DNA of 64,000 nucleotides from Rhizopus arrhizus. Lineage: Eukaryota > Mucoromycota > Mucoromycetes > Mucorales > Rhizopodaceae. Every line of letters begins with the position of its first letter. Within the stretch, counting starts at the first letter, position 1. The DNA is taken from positions 124,001 through 188,000 of the forward strand of contig JAKZZE010000006.1 of assembly GCA_024220505.1 (NCBI GenBank). The letters run 5' to 3'. A program made the translations under genes and the position numbers. Below, one piece after another: positions 10,680-21,671 of this stretch. Under the pieces are notes generated by a model. The model was not told the DNA's origin, searched no databases, and saw only the letters and a list, made by a program, of their open reading frames with translations.

Positions 10680-12407
10680 ATGGATTTTAGAGACAAGTTT
10701 AAGCAAAGTATTTATGAACCTTGGCGAGTTCAATACGTCAATTATGAAAAAGTATCATCAAATTCAGTAAATTGGTCTCAAACCCAGCTTGAATCTTACT
10801 TACATTTGGAGCTGGAAAAGGTAGATCGATTCATCAACAAAAAACAGCGGGAAATTGAACACAGAACATCTTACTGTAAGCGATCAAACGAGGCTAAGCC
10901 TGCAGAATTAATTGATATTTTACTCGATCTTAATGAACTCACAAGATATACTCGTCTCAATTTCTTGGCTTTTCAAAAGTTAACTTGTGGAACTTTTGTT
11001 GATAAGCGCTTAAAATCACTGGATACCCAAAGATTTGATCATGCTCTCGTCAACGTTTCTGTCTTGCTAGATAAGTTGGATGGTGCCCAAAAGCCTCCCA
11101 CGAGCGCCAAGTTTTGGATCCATCCCGACTATCTAACCGAAATTGAGGCAGCACTACGTTTTCATTTAACTACATCCGGATCAGACACGGTCACCAGTGT
11201 TTACTTTGATACTCCTTCTTTGGATCTCTACCAGGCTTATCTTCAGCGTGATGAAGACGCAGAGATCATTCGCTGTCGCTGGTATAACGATGATTGCGAG
11301 GTGCGGATTGAACGCAAATTTCATCATGCCGACTGTACAAATGGCGAATCAGTGACAGAAGGGATTTATCTAGGTTTTAACCAGATCACCAGCTTTCTCC
11401 AAGGCAATTTTACCGCCAGTCAGTACAAAAATAGCAAATTTTCCTGGGAGGATATCAAGACATATCATAAGACCGCCTTAGCATTGCAGCAGACTTTAAG
11501 TGGCCTTGTACCTACCATGCGTATTGTTCACAAGCGTACACTTTTTCAAGCCGACCTTTCCATCTCACTCGATACCGATCTGACCTTTTTGCCCATTGAT
11601 GGTTCATCTTGGTGCCAAGAGACATCGGACAGACAACCTTATGTGTTTCCTTATGCAGTGCTTGAGGTCAATTCGCACCTTCTTCCGTCCTGGCTAAAAC
11701 AACTTGTCGAACCTCGGTGGATCATTGAGGTGCCGCGGTTCTCAAAGTACATTCAGGGCATTTCCCATTTTTGGAAAAACGAGCTGGCGCTTATACCATG
11801 GTGGCTAAAACAGCCCATGACATCCGAAACAAAGAAAATAGGGTATCTAGAACATCAGCTTAAACATAGGACACTCTTAACGCGCTCTAGTGCCAACCAA
11901 AATCAGCAAGGTGACAATGGCTATTGCCGTTCACAGAAGCAACTCTCCTATATTATTAGTAAAACCACACCTGATAAAAAACATTTAGATTCTGGATTCA
12001 CAACCTCTTTGATCGGAGACGAAAAGCTTTCACGTTTTTTGGCACAGACGGAAAAACCATTGGGTGAAAAGAAGAGAAAGAATGAAGGGAGAATTGAACC
12101 CAAGGTATTCTTTGCTAATGAACGCACGTTTATTCACTGGCTACACTTTGCTTCAATGATTCTCAATGTGGCCATCACGCTTCTCAATTTTGGTGATGGT
12201 ATCAACCGTACTGTAGGTATTGTCTTTTTTGGCATCGCGTTTGTATTTGCAACTTATTCATTTGGATTTTATCGATGGAGAGCACACAGGATATCAACAA
12301 AACCCCATTTAAGATTTGATGATGTATTTGGGCCTGTGTTTCTATGCATTTTGTTAACAGGTGCTCTGGTGGTAGGTTTTATATATGAGATGTTATTATA
12401 CTTTTAA
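10680..12407 (+). CDS. VTC4: VTC4-like polyphosphate polymerase subunit (SPX-VTC-DUF202)
   Basis: Single exon, 575 residues. Residues 1-~130 form an SPX-like region, ~140-375 the VTC tunnel domain, and ~485-575 a DUF202/VTC1-like segment with three hydrophobic helices starting EPKVFFANERTFIHWL. The VTC domain keeps residues known to be catalytic in yeast Vtc4: Lys144 (AKFWIHP), the R-x-R pair 198/200 (IIRCRWY), Lys213 (IERKFHH), Arg281, Glu329 (AVLEV) and Lys356 (PRFSKY). These bind ATP and phosphate in long-chain polyphosphate synthesis at the vacuolar or acidocalcisome membrane. The SPX part is degenerate: the usual KILKKHDK-type lysine helix that senses inositol pyrophosphates reads FQKLTCGTFVDKR. 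It is the first of two tandem paralogues, 397 bp upstream of the second. Equating it with VTC4 rests on the catalytic residues. Confidence 0.9.
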   Translation: MDFRDKFKQSIYEPWRVQYVNYEKVSSNSVNWSQTQLESYLHLELEKVDRFINKKQREIEHRTSYCKRSNEAKPAELIDILLDLNELTRYTRLNFLAFQKLTCGTFVDKRLKSLDTQRFDHALVNVSVLLDKLDGAQKPPTSAKFWIHPDYLTEIEAALRFHLTTSGSDTVTSVYFDTPSLDLYQAYLQRDEDAEIIRCRWYNDDCEVRIERKFHHADCTNGESVTEGIYLGFNQITSFLQGNFTASQYKNSKFSWEDIKTYHKTALALQQTLSGLVPTMRIVHKRTLFQADLSISLDTDLTFLPIDGSSWCQETSDRQPYVFPYAVLEVNSHLLPSWLKQLVEPRWIIEVPRFSKYIQGISHFWKNELALIPWWLKQPMTSETKKIGYLEHQLKHRTLLTRSSANQNQQGDNGYCRSQKQLSYIISKTTPDKKHLDSGFTTSLIGDEKLSRFLAQTEKPLGEKKRKNEGRIEPKVFFANERTFIHWLHFASMILNVAITLLNFGDGINRTVGIVFFGIAFVFATYSFGFYRWRAHRISTKPHLRFDDVFGPVFLCILLTGALVVGFIYEMLLYF

Positions 12408-12804
12408 TCTTAATAATGAAGAATTAGCTTAACTTTATACTGAGATTTAATACGCCTTCGCAAAGTAATACTTATTTAGGAGTTAATAGTACAACCGAAG
12501 ACATATGATAATGTGAAACAAAGTTTGGCAAGGCTTTTTTGTTGTTGTCTGAGCAAGCAAAAATGTTTAGAAAGAATTGCTTTAAACTTATTTTTTTTTT
12601 TACTTTAATACATACTGACAAAGAAGTAATAAAGCCTTCATTTTATAAACCCACCACAATGTGTCTTCTTTTTCTATATCAAATTTTTTTTTGTCATCAT
12701 TGGTTGAATAGCAACGCGGACTTTTTGATAACAATAGGCATTTGTTATTTATAGTCTTTAATATTTCACTCTTCCATTCTTTCTTTTCTTTTTTGCTGGA
12801 TAAA
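12408..12804. other. Intergenic spacer between the VTC paralogues
   Basis: 397 bp, AT-rich with T-runs near 12592 and 12682, ending in a TC-rich stretch just before the second start codon. No further gene seen. Confidence 0.5.
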
Positions 12805-14877
12805 ATGAAATTTTCAGAGCATTTACAAAAAGAAATATTTCCACCATGGAAATTATCATATTTATCCTACGACCAACTCAAAAAGGACTTGAAGTCCAGA
12901 CAACTCGATCATCCTTGGAACCAGCAAGACGAAGACTTGTTTATAAAGACCCTAGAAAATGAATTGGACAAAGTGTATGATTTTATTACAGCCAAATTGG
13001 GCGAAGTGGAGTCACAGATCAGCTATTGCGAGCGAACAATTCAGTCTTTCAGCAGTAACCCTACCTGGTCCTCGGACCAGAATTGGATCTTGATGGAAGA
13101 TGCCTTGACAGAGCTCCTGTTTGATATCAATGATTTAGCTAAATTTACTCGGCTCAACTATGTTGGGTTTCAAAAAATTCTCAAAAAGCACGATAAGCAT
13201 ACTGGTTTGGACCTTCAACAGGCATTTGTATCTCGATTGAGAAGCAGACCGCTGGATAAACAGCGATTCGATATCGCCATTGTCTTTATTTCACATCTTC
13301 ACGATCTTTGTAAGAGACGAGGGGAACCGCGGGAAAGAGGTAGCCCGTTTGAAGAGACGGAAGAATTAGAAGAAGCAGCTCGTTACTGGATTCATCCAGA
13401 CAACATGACCGAGGTTAAATCTCTCTTAATGCTTCATTTACCTGTATTGGTTGAAAACCCAGATAAAAGGTTTGAACCATCAGATGCAGCTGTCTCAAGT
13501 GTCTACTTGGACAGTCAAGACTTTGCGGTTTATACTGGTCTTTTGCAGCATGATGAAGGAGTAGAACCCATTCGATTGACGACCTATGGTAACCAACCAA
13601 CGGTTCATGTCCAAATGGGCTCCTCGCAGCATCTTGAACTCATGCCACAGGACGTTTACCCATTCATGATAGGACAGAATAGTAGCAGTAAACAAGCAGA
13701 GAAGATTCAAAGCGCCATCAAGGGACTTGAGCCCGTTTGTCGTATATTTTATCACCGAGCTATCTTTGGTGACTCTCAAATAACACTGGATAGCGATATT
13801 GCCTTTATTCGTGAAGACAACTTTTTTAAATCTAGACGTAGAGGATCCGGTGAATGGTGTCGGTCTGACGTTGGCACAAATTATCCATTCAGTCACTTGC
13901 CTGAGACCGAAGTTTTGCGGTTCCCCTACGGTGTACTTGAAGTCAAGACGGACGAAACACCAGATTGGTTAGCCAACTTGCTTAAATCCCATCTGGTTCA
14001 CGAGGTGCCTCGATTCACAAAGTACCTTCACGGTATCTCTTACCTCTTTCGTGATCAACTTCCTTTGCTGCCTTGGTGGTTGTCTGAGATGGAGATTGAT
14101 ATTCGTAAACCCCCAGCTCGATTTGGTCTCAGTCGGTCCAAGTCTTTTAAACCTCTCGTCGACGGCCACTATCGACGTGCAATGGAGGCCGAACAATTGC
14201 GAATGTCGTTGGTTGGTACAGAAAATGATGATAAAAAAAAGGTCATACTCGATCGAAGCAAGTCCATCAACGATTGGGACAGGCGGCCACACCGAATGCA
14301 ATCTACCTTGGTCGTCAAAGGTGATGATCCCCTAAATTATGGTCGTCCTACCGTCAAGCAGGTCAAGAAAGAAGGTGAACCACTCGGTGAAGCCGTTATA
14401 TTTACCAAAGGTGATATTCGCTTGGACATGAATGATAAAAGATTGTTTGAAAGTTCAGGCATGTATGTCAAGGATCCTAATGATCCCAACGCCGTCATTC
14501 CTGTCAAGAAAGTCAAGGTGGAACCCAAAGTATTCTTTTCAAACGAACGTACGTTTATTGCTTGGCTTCAATTTTGTGCATTGCTCTTGTCAGTCGCTTT
14601 GAATTTACTCAATTTTGGTGATCAAGTATCTCGTATTGCTGGCGCTCTTTTTATGGGTATCTCGGCTGGTATTGCGATTTATGCCTTGTACCAATTTGAA
14701 CGACGTGCATGGTAAATTAGAAAAGAAGAATGTATGATGCATGATTTAACTTTCTCTTTTTATAGGATGATTAATCGTCGTATTGTGGGTCGCTATGATG
14801 ATCTTTGGGGTCCTGCTGTTCTTTGTGTACTCTTGGTAGGTGCATTGATAGTTAATTTTTATCTTCGTTTCCGTTAA
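12805..14877 (+). CDS. VTC2/VTC3-like SPX-VTC regulatory subunit
   Basis: Two exons (12805-14711 and 14766-14877) encode 672 residues. The start was set at MKFSEHLQKEIFPPW because SPX domains begin this way; an in-frame ATG lies 21 codons upstream. SPX residues 1-~175 include SYDQLKKDLK and the intact lysine helix FQKILKKHDKHTG. The VTC domain (~190-460) has lost the catalytic set: Arg replaces the key Lys (ARYWIHP), the R-x-R reads IRLTTYG, and the ERK motif reads HVQMGSS. A DUF202 region with three membrane helices follows (EPKVFFSNERTFIAWLQF), the last helix being in exon 2 (FYLRFR-stop). By analogy with yeast Vtc2/Vtc3 it should be a non-catalytic, phosphate-sensing partner of the upstream VTC4-like protein. 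Confidence 0.92.
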
Positions 14878-14985
14878 ACCTTCGTGTTTTCCTTTACTAT
14901 GCTGTATATAATTTTATTATTATTTATACCTTGTTTATAAAAACGCATAAAGGCGTGCCTTTTTAGAAAGAAGTTTATTTTTATT

Positions 14986-15997
14986 TCAAATGCCTGGGTG
15001 AAAGTATTCTGGTATATGATCAAGTGAATCAAATAATTCAGATATGTGGTGTATAAAGTGAATAGGATATATGATATCAATGTGAAATGACATATTAGCT
15101 AAAATGTAATCTTCTACCGTCATGTTTTTCATTGCATAATATAATTCTAGATTGAGATAACTGCAAATCATACAAGATAATGCAATGGGCCCCAATATTT
15201 GAACTGGATCAAGGTTGTAAGCTTTTCTTAATCCTACTGAGCTGATACAAATTACTGCAACGCTTAAAATGCTATACAAAAATGAATATGAGTCTTTCAC
15301 ATGTCTTCTTTTGTGATATATATATACATTGGTTTCATTCCTTCAAATTTAAATCTTGTTTGAAAAGTATAGAGTATGGTATTCAGTATACCAAAACAAA
15401 CCATAGTCATCACAAGTAAGCCATAAGCATAAAACACTTTGGCAACTGGCAAAAATATAAGTTTTTGGTATAAAATAAAAAACAAAACTTACTAAGTTCA
15501 GAAAGGATAAATGACATAAAGAACGAATATATAACAAGTATAATAATACGTGTTAATTGTGATAATTGATAGTAGTGTGTCCATAGTTGCCAAATAGCAA
15601 TAATCATAAATAAAAGGGCTGGAAACAACACGATCCACCACGCATATTTACTATAAAAGTTTACAAAGTTGTCCTTTCACTGTACTTTTTTTTTGTACCT
15701 TTCTTCTAACCAATTCGATAAAGGTTGCACGTTTAAAATGAGAGCCAACATACTAGAGACCAATAAAAACTGAGATAGTGTAATGAAATAGACGTTTCTG
15801 ATAAAGTCTATTGCAATTTTTTTTTAAAAAATACTTTCTTTTTTCTCTCTCATTATCTTACCCATTTGTTGCTGAATAGAGCACCGTTCGACTAAAATAC
15901 CGAGTAGATCAAGCTCTTGTACTGTGCTATCAACATGACCTAATGCAAGCCGAGAATGATATATGTCTATATCATCAATTTTGATTGATTTACTCAT
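14986..15997 (-). CDS. TMBIM / Bax-inhibitor-1-type membrane protein (possible frame break)
   Basis: Exons 15997-15862, 15807-15699, 15650-15493 and one starting at 15445 give a cytoplasmic N-terminus, then the TMBIM pattern: DFIRNVYFITLSQFLL (TM1), several hydrophobic helices, the family hallmark TLYTFQTRFKF-type segment (ILYTFQTRFKFEGM), and a C-terminal TVEDYILANMSFHIDII helix. The family comprises calcium-leak and anti-apoptotic proteins of ER, Golgi or vacuole. Between FEGMKP (~15320) and the next coding block (KDSYSFLYSI, ~15293) the frame changes. The only GT..AG pairs that restore it would be 20 or 23 nt long, so this is either a very unusual micro-intron, a sequencing error or a real frameshift. 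Its 3' end faces that of the VTC2-like gene, 108 bp away. Confidence 0.78.
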
Positions 15998-16329
15998 TAA
16001 ATTGATAAGAAGAAAGGAAAACGATAGGTTGAAACAATCTTTTTTTATTTATTTGTTTTTGTTTGTTCACGGGAGCTTGCCCTCATTATGATCAAAAACA
16101 AAAAAAATTGAGTCATGTTTGTATAGCGACAGTGAACAGGATGGTTTAACTAATGTTTAATACATTTCTACACATTTTTTTTTATTAAACAAAAAATAAG
16201 CAAAGGTGATAAAACTTGAGCTTAATTTTTCTATGCGATAGTGAACAAAAAGGGAAAAGGGGGGATAGATGCACTAAAAGAGGTTCTGTACAATTTGTAA
16301 TTTTTTTTTTTTTTGAAGAGGTGAGAGAA

Positions 16330-18531
16330 TTAATCAACTTCTTCCATCTTGGAAACTTCGGCAGTTTCTTCAGCAGCAGCTTCAGTAGCAGGCTCATCAA
16401 CAACTTCTTCTTCATCAATGGAGAGACCGAGAGAGACCATACGGTTGATACGAGTAGCGAAGGAGCTGGGATCATCAAGAGAGAAACCAGAGGTCAAGAG
16501 AGAGGTTTCGTACAACAAGGTAACAAGGTCCTTGGCAGTACGGTCGTTGGCATCAGCAGCAACCTTAGACTTGAGGGCCTTGATGATAGAGTGATTAGGG
16601 TTAAGTTCCAAAGTCTTCTTGGAGGCCATGTAGCTAGACATGGTGGAGTCACGGAGGGCTTGAGCCTTCATGATACGTTCCATGTTGGCAGACCAACCGA
16701 ATTGACCAGTGGTCAAGACACAAGGGGAATCAGTCAAGATGTTGGAGAGGACAACCTTTTCAACCTTGTCACCGAGAATTTCCTTGACGGACTTACACAA
16801 GCTTTCGAATTCCTTTTGTTCTTCCTCGCGCTTCTTCTTGTCTTCTTCATCTTCTTCAAGTTCAACACCGTCCTTGGTGATACAGACCAACTTCTTGTCT
16901 TCGTATTCCTTGAGTTGAGTGGTGGCATATTCATCAATGGGGTCAGTCATCAACAAGACTTCGATGCCCTTCTTCTTGAAACCTTCCAAGAAGGGAGAGT
17001 TTTCAACGGCAGTGCGAGATTCACCAGTGATGTAGTAAATGTTCTTTTGCTTCTCGGGCATACGGGTAACATAGTCCTTGAAGGAGGTCATTTCATCACC
17101 AGACTTGGTAGAGTGATAACGCAACAAGTCAGCGAGCTTACCACGGTTTTGGGTGTCTTCGTGAATACCAAGCTTGAGGTTCTTGCTGAAGGCTTCGTAG
17201 AACTTGTCAAATTGTTCCTTGTCTTCAGCAATTTCTTGGAACATTTCAAGACATTTCTTGACCAAGTTCTTGCGAATGACCTTCAAGATCTTGTTTTGTT
17301 GCAACATTTCACGAGAGATGTTGAGGGGTAAGTCTTCAGAGTCGACAACACCCTTGACGAAGCTGAGCCATTCAGGAATCAACTCATCACAGTCGTCCAT
17401 GATGAAGACACGACGGACGTAGAGCTTGATGTTGTTTCTCTTCTTCTTACCTTCAAACATGTCAAAGGGAGCACGCTTGGGGACATAGAGGATAGCACGG
17501 AATTCGAGTTGACCTTCAACAGAGAAGTGCTTGACAGCCAAGTGGTCTTCCCAATCGTTGGTAAGGGCCTTGTAGAATTCAGCATATTCTTCAGCCTTGA
17601 CATCTTCAGGAGTACGGGTCCAAAGAGGCTTGGTCTTGTTGAGTTCTTCGTTTTCAGTGACGGTTTCCTTGATGGTCTTCTTCTTCTTTTCATCCTTCTT
17701 TTCGTCTTCATCAGTGACTTCTTCAATCTTGGATTCGGTAGCAGCCTCTTCTTCATCATCAGAAACTTCCTTTTCAACTTCCTTTTCAACAACGAGTTGA
17801 ATAGGGTAGGAGATGAATTCAGAGTGCTTCTTGACAATGTCCTTGATTCTCTTTTCTTCAAGGTATTCAAGCTAAAAGACAAAGGATCTATAAGTCTCAA
17901 TTCACTTACACACAAACCAAATCACTTACTTGGTCTTCCTTCATAAAGAGACGCATTTCAGTACCACGACCAAGAGAAGGGTTAACTTCATCACGGGTGA
18001 TAGTGAAAGAACCACCAGCAGCAGATTCCCAAATGTATTGTTCATCGTCGTTGTGTTTGGTGATGACCTGAACCTTATCAGCAACAAGGTAAGCAGAATA
18101 GAAACCAACACCAAATTGACCAATCATGGAGATATCAGCACCAGAAGAGAGGGCTTCCATGAAACCCTTGGTACCAGACTTGGCAATAGTACCCAAGTTG
18201 TTGACCAAATCAGCCTTGGTCATACCAATACCGGTATCACGGATAGACAAGATGTTGTTTTGCTTGTCAGGAGTGACACGAATGAAAAGTTCCTTTTCAG
18301 AGTCAAGAACAGAGGGATCAGTCAAGGATTGGTAACGGATCTTGTCCAAGGCATCAGAGGAGTTGGAGATCAATTCACGCAAGAAGATTTCCTACACACC
18401 AAGTATGAGTCCATTATTTCACGACGACGCGTTTTTTAATTTACCTTGTTTGAATAAAAAGTGTTGATGATCAAACTCATCAACTGAGAGATCTCAGCTT
18501 GGAAAGAAAAGGTTTCGGTCTCGGCAGACAT
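16330..18531 (-). CDS. HSP90: Cytosolic HSP90 chaperone
   Basis: Three exons (18531-18445, 18391-17930, 17871-16330) encode 696 residues. The N-terminal ATPase domain has [25 protein letters not shown] and [16 protein letters not shown] charged K/E-rich linker follows (~residues 210-265), then the middle domain with the catalytic-loop signature [12 protein letters not shown], and the C-terminal dimerisation domain ending in MEEVD, the docking motif for TPR co-chaperones. MEEVD marks it as the cytosolic paralogue rather than an ER or mitochondrial one. Codon use is strongly biased (AAG, GTC, ACC-type codons), as expected for a highly expressed gene and unlike the AT-rich neighbours. The antisense strand holds long open frames that are shadows of this bias. 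Confidence 0.99.
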
Positions 18532-19091
18532 TGTTTTGTTTATGAGAAAGAAAGAGGAAAATGAAAACAAAAAACAAAAACAAGATAAATGGGTAGGGGG
18601 TTTAAAAACGTCACAAAGTTTTCTCGCACATTCTATGAAGGAAAATTTTCATTTCATTTTCTCTTTTAAGCGTTCTGATTGGATAATCATGTGTAAATGC
18701 AGTGCATCCCCTTTTTTAATCACAGTCAAATGCACATTTTTCTGATGATATTAACAGATGAATTACAGTGATTCTTAAGCAATGCACCTTCTCTTATCCA
18801 AAAGATTCATTTTTTTTTGTTTAGAAACGCATAGTTTTTAAGGGCACTTAAGCCCTTTCTGTGATACTTTTACTATGCTTACATAGTAGACTTTTTTAAA
18901 TATGTTTGTTACAAAGATGAACGATCCGATTCTATTTCAAATGATCTTGTCCTTTTACGCGATTTTCAATCCCCTGAGTTGATGCACTTTACTGACAAAG
19001 CTAATCAAGAAACGATACTAGTCATTCTAAGCTACAGACTGCTCCCTCCGTTTTAAACATTCAGTTGTTTATTATCAAAGGAGAAAAAAAA
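18532..19091. promoter_or_regulatory. HSP90 upstream region
   Basis: 560 bp between the HSP90 start and the RPL35 stop. An inverted CCAAT box (CTGATTGG, ~18672-18679) lies about 145 bp upstream of the start codon. Several GAA and TTC triplets occur near 18635-18660, but their spacing does not make a clean heat-shock element. No gene seen. Confidence 0.4.
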
Positions 19092-19740
19092 TTAAGCCTT
19101 GACAGCATACTTGCGAAGAGGGAAGTGAGCTTCCTTCTTTTGTTGACGAAGAGTCTTCTTGGACTTTTCAAAGGGAGTCAAAGCTCTACGCATAGCACGG
19201 GTCTTCTTGACACGAAGGTCCAAAGGAACGTACTTCTTCTTGTGGTAGAAGAGAGCGAGTTGTTCACGTTGAGTTTGGTTGATGACAGTCAAGACACGAG
19301 CAACGTTCTTACGAGCTTCACCACTAATCGTATCTTTAGTATCTCTTTCTTCTTCTTTTGAATATACTTACACTTCTTGACTCTTACCACCAGCAACCTT
19401 TTGGACGCGGAGGTTGGCAAGAGCTTGCTTTTGTTCGTCGAGGACCTTGAGAAGCTCAGCCTTGTTCTTGTTACGAAGTTCGTGTGCTTTGATGGCAGCC
19501 TATGATGGAAGGGATCAATATGAAATTCTACCAAAAAAAAAGTAGAGTCTTTGTCTTCTTTGAATTAATATGTTGTTGCTGCAAATTCAAAAAAGATCCA
19601 ATTGGGTTGTCAAGTTTTTTTTTTGTTGCAGTAATTTTTTGGTTTACTCGTTTTTTTTTATGAACTCCATGCTGATATCTAATCAATTCCAAAGAGAACA
19701 AAGACCCTGTATGAATGAGAGGATGGATGTTATTTACCAT
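19092..19740 (-). CDS. RPL35: 60S ribosomal protein L35 (uL29)
   Basis: Three coding exons (19740-19738, 19499-19372, 19323-19092) give 120 residues. The first coding exon is the ATG alone, followed by a 238-bp intron. The product reads [19 protein letters not shown]..., then [25 protein letters not shown] and the C-terminus PLRKYAVKA, which is the eukaryotic uL29 signature. The protein sits at the peptide exit tunnel of the large subunit. It is transcribed divergently from RPL43 across a 307-bp gap. The long intron directly after the start codon could hold regulatory sequence. Confidence 0.98.
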
Positions 19741-20047
19741 TTTTATGCTTCAAGAGTAAGAGGGGGGTTTCTTGTTTCCCTTTGCCGTATACTTGTTTTA
19801 CTGAATCACTTCCTTTCTCCCATTGAATCCAAGTAGAACAAGTCCGAGCCGGACAGCCTCAGCTCATGTTCATTTTACTTTCTCCCTTTATACACACTCA
19901 CAGAGAGAAAGGAGGGGGAGAGAAAAGGAGAGAGAGACAGAGAAAGACAGAGAGTAACCAAGAGAGTAATGAATCCACCCAGAGAGAAAAAAAGAAACAT
20001 CACTCATTAGAACATGAGTCTCCTCCTCTTTCATCTTTTAACGAAAT
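19741..20047. promoter_or_regulatory. Bidirectional ribosomal-protein promoter (RPL35 / RPL43)
   Basis: 307 bp between two start codons pointing away from each other. The RPL43 side carries an extended GA-rich tract (about 19909-19995, on the sense strand of RPL43). A GC-rich patch near 19837-19862 is the only non-purine-biased part. Both genes encode large-subunit ribosomal proteins, so joint control is expected; no named factor site is claimed. Confidence 0.6.
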
Positions 20048-20428
20048 ATGGTAAACAAATTTACTAAATCATCCATCCGTTATTAACCCTATGTGTGTAT
20101 AGGCTAAGCGTACAAAGAAGGTCGGAATCACCGGTAAATATGGTACCCGTTATGGTGCCTCTCTCAGAAAGACTGTCAAAAAGATGGAAATCACTCAGCA
20201 TGCCACCTACACCTGTACTTTTTGTGGTAAAGACGCCGTTAAGCGTACAGCTGTTGGCATCTGGAAGTGTAAAGGCTGTAAAAAGACCTTGGCTGGTGGT
20301 GCTTACACCGTCTCGTAAGTTGTCAACATGAGAAAAGTACACGTTTTCTAATCTCTTTTCAAAGCACTACTGCTGCTGCCACTGTTCGTTCTACTGTTCG
20401 TCGTCTTCGTGAATTGGCTGAAATCTAA
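20048..20428 (+). CDS. RPL43: 60S ribosomal protein L43 (eL43, L37a family)
   Basis: Three coding exons (20048-20050, 20103-20314, 20365-20428) give 92 residues. As in the divergent RPL35 gene, the first coding exon is only the ATG. The protein reads [23 protein letters not shown]..., with a zinc ribbon C-x2-C-x14-C-x2-C (YTCTFCGK ... IWKCKGCKK), then [19 protein letters not shown], all typical of eL43. It binds 28S rRNA in the large subunit near the E site. The 3' end faces the ankyrin gene, 112 bp away. Confidence 0.98.
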
Positions 20429-20540
20429 GCTTGTTCACTGTAGATGCAATAAAATACAATTCCTAGTTTATTATAAAAAAAAGAATTCGATAAAAACCAA
20501 GAGAAAAAGAGGGGGGAGGGGGATATACAAAAAAAAGTGT

Positions 20541-21671
20541 TTAATTGCTTTCTTCATCACTAAAAGTATGGATGAGAGATCTAAATGCAGCATCATCATT
20601 CTCATTGGCTGTTGTTGTTGTTACTGACTCTTGACATTTTTCTCTCAAAAACTTTTCTGTCTGCTGGTGACCCGCACGCGCACTCATGCTTGCGGCTGTT
20701 TCAATAAAATAAGAGGATGTGTTGGAAGACAAGACCAACTTGCAGATCTCTGTATAGCCGTGACTGGCGGCATAAAGCAGTGGCAGGTTGGCATTCTTTG
20801 GAAAACAAGGATCGGCCTTGGCCTGCTCGACCAGGTATCGCACCAGATCAATCTTGCGCTGCTGGACGGCGACATAGAGCGGGGTCTCTTCCATCGCGTT
20901 CAGCACGTTCACCTGACAGTGTGATTCGATCAACTTCTTGACCACCTCAAACCGGTTCCAGGTCACGGCATAATGCAGCACGGTCGCCAGTCGCGTCTTG
21001 CCGTCCACATTGGCTCCGGCATCAATCAAGGCCAGGGCCGTTTCCGAATGGCCAAAGCTGATGGCCACCGCTAACGGTGAAAGTCCACGTTGGTTGTGTC
21101 CGTCGACCGGGACCTGCTTGCTGACCAGCAGTGGCACGGCCTGGACGACGTTGCTGCTCGCTGTCAGGTGGAGCAGTGAATTCCCTTGGCTGTCAATCAC
21201 GGACGCATCGGCATTCTGTTGGAGAATGAACGCGATGCATTCTCCTGACCCTGAAAGGATCGCATTCGTCAGTGGTGTGTGGCCAAGTGCATCCTTCACG
21301 TCCACAAGAGATCCGTTTTCAATCAGCAGTTCAACCGCGTCTAAATGTCCCTTGGCACAGGCCGCATGTAGTGCAAGCTCCGCATGAGGTCCATTAGTCT
21401 TGTTTACATTGGTCCCTCGTTGCAGCAACAGCATGCACAAGGCTTCCAGATTCTTGTTGTGGGCTGCGAGATAAAGTAAACCATAACCTTCACTGTTGAC
21501 AGCATCCACATCTCCATTGGATTTGATGTATTGATATAAAGTTTTGATGTGCAGATGAGATAAAGCAATATTATCCCACAGATTGTCCGTCTTACGTCTT
21601 ATGTTGCTAACGACTGATGAACTCTCGGAAACGGCAGAGGATTGTCGTTTTTGTCCAACTGAGCTCGTCAT
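20541..21671 (-). CDS. Ankyrin-repeat protein
   Basis: Single exon, 376 residues. After a ~45-residue polar N-terminus, about eight ankyrin repeats run from ~residue 60 to ~335, for example YGLLYLAAHNKNLEALCMLL, LALHAACAKGHLDAVELLI, SPLAVAISFGHSETALALI and TPLYVAVQQRKIDLVRYLV. An acidic and polar tail ends in DAAFRSLIHTFSDEESN. No catalytic domain, BTB, SOCS or membrane segment is seen, so it is probably a binding adaptor with unknown partner. The gene has no intron and a higher G+C than the flanking DNA, in contrast to the intron-rich neighbours. Confidence 0.9.
   Translation of the reverse strand: MTSSVGQKRQSSAVSESSSVVSNIRRKTDNLWDNIALSHLHIKTLYQYIKSNGDVDAVNSEGYGLLYLAAHNKNLEALCMLLLQRGTNVNKTNGPHAELALHAACAKGHLDAVELLIENGSLVDVKDALGHTPLTNAILSGSGECIAFILQQNADASVIDSQGNSLLHLTASSNVVQAVPLLVSKQVPVDGHNQRGLSPLAVAISFGHSETALALIDAGANVDGKTRLATVLHYAVTWNRFEVVKKLIESHCQVNVLNAMEETPLYVAVQQRKIDLVRYLVEQAKADPCFPKNANLPLLYAASHGYTEICKLVLSSNTSSYFIETAASMSARAGHQQTEKFLREKCQESVTTTTANENDDAAFRSLIHTFSDEESN

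Noticed and set aside
16216..17331. 371-codon open frame antisense to HSP90
   Set aside because: A shadow of strong codon bias in HSP90; the sense product is an unmistakable full-length chaperone.
18540..18700. Heat-shock elements upstream of HSP90
   Set aside because: GAA and TTC triplets are present, but none has the alternating 2-bp spacing of a real element; only a reversed CCAAT box was kept.
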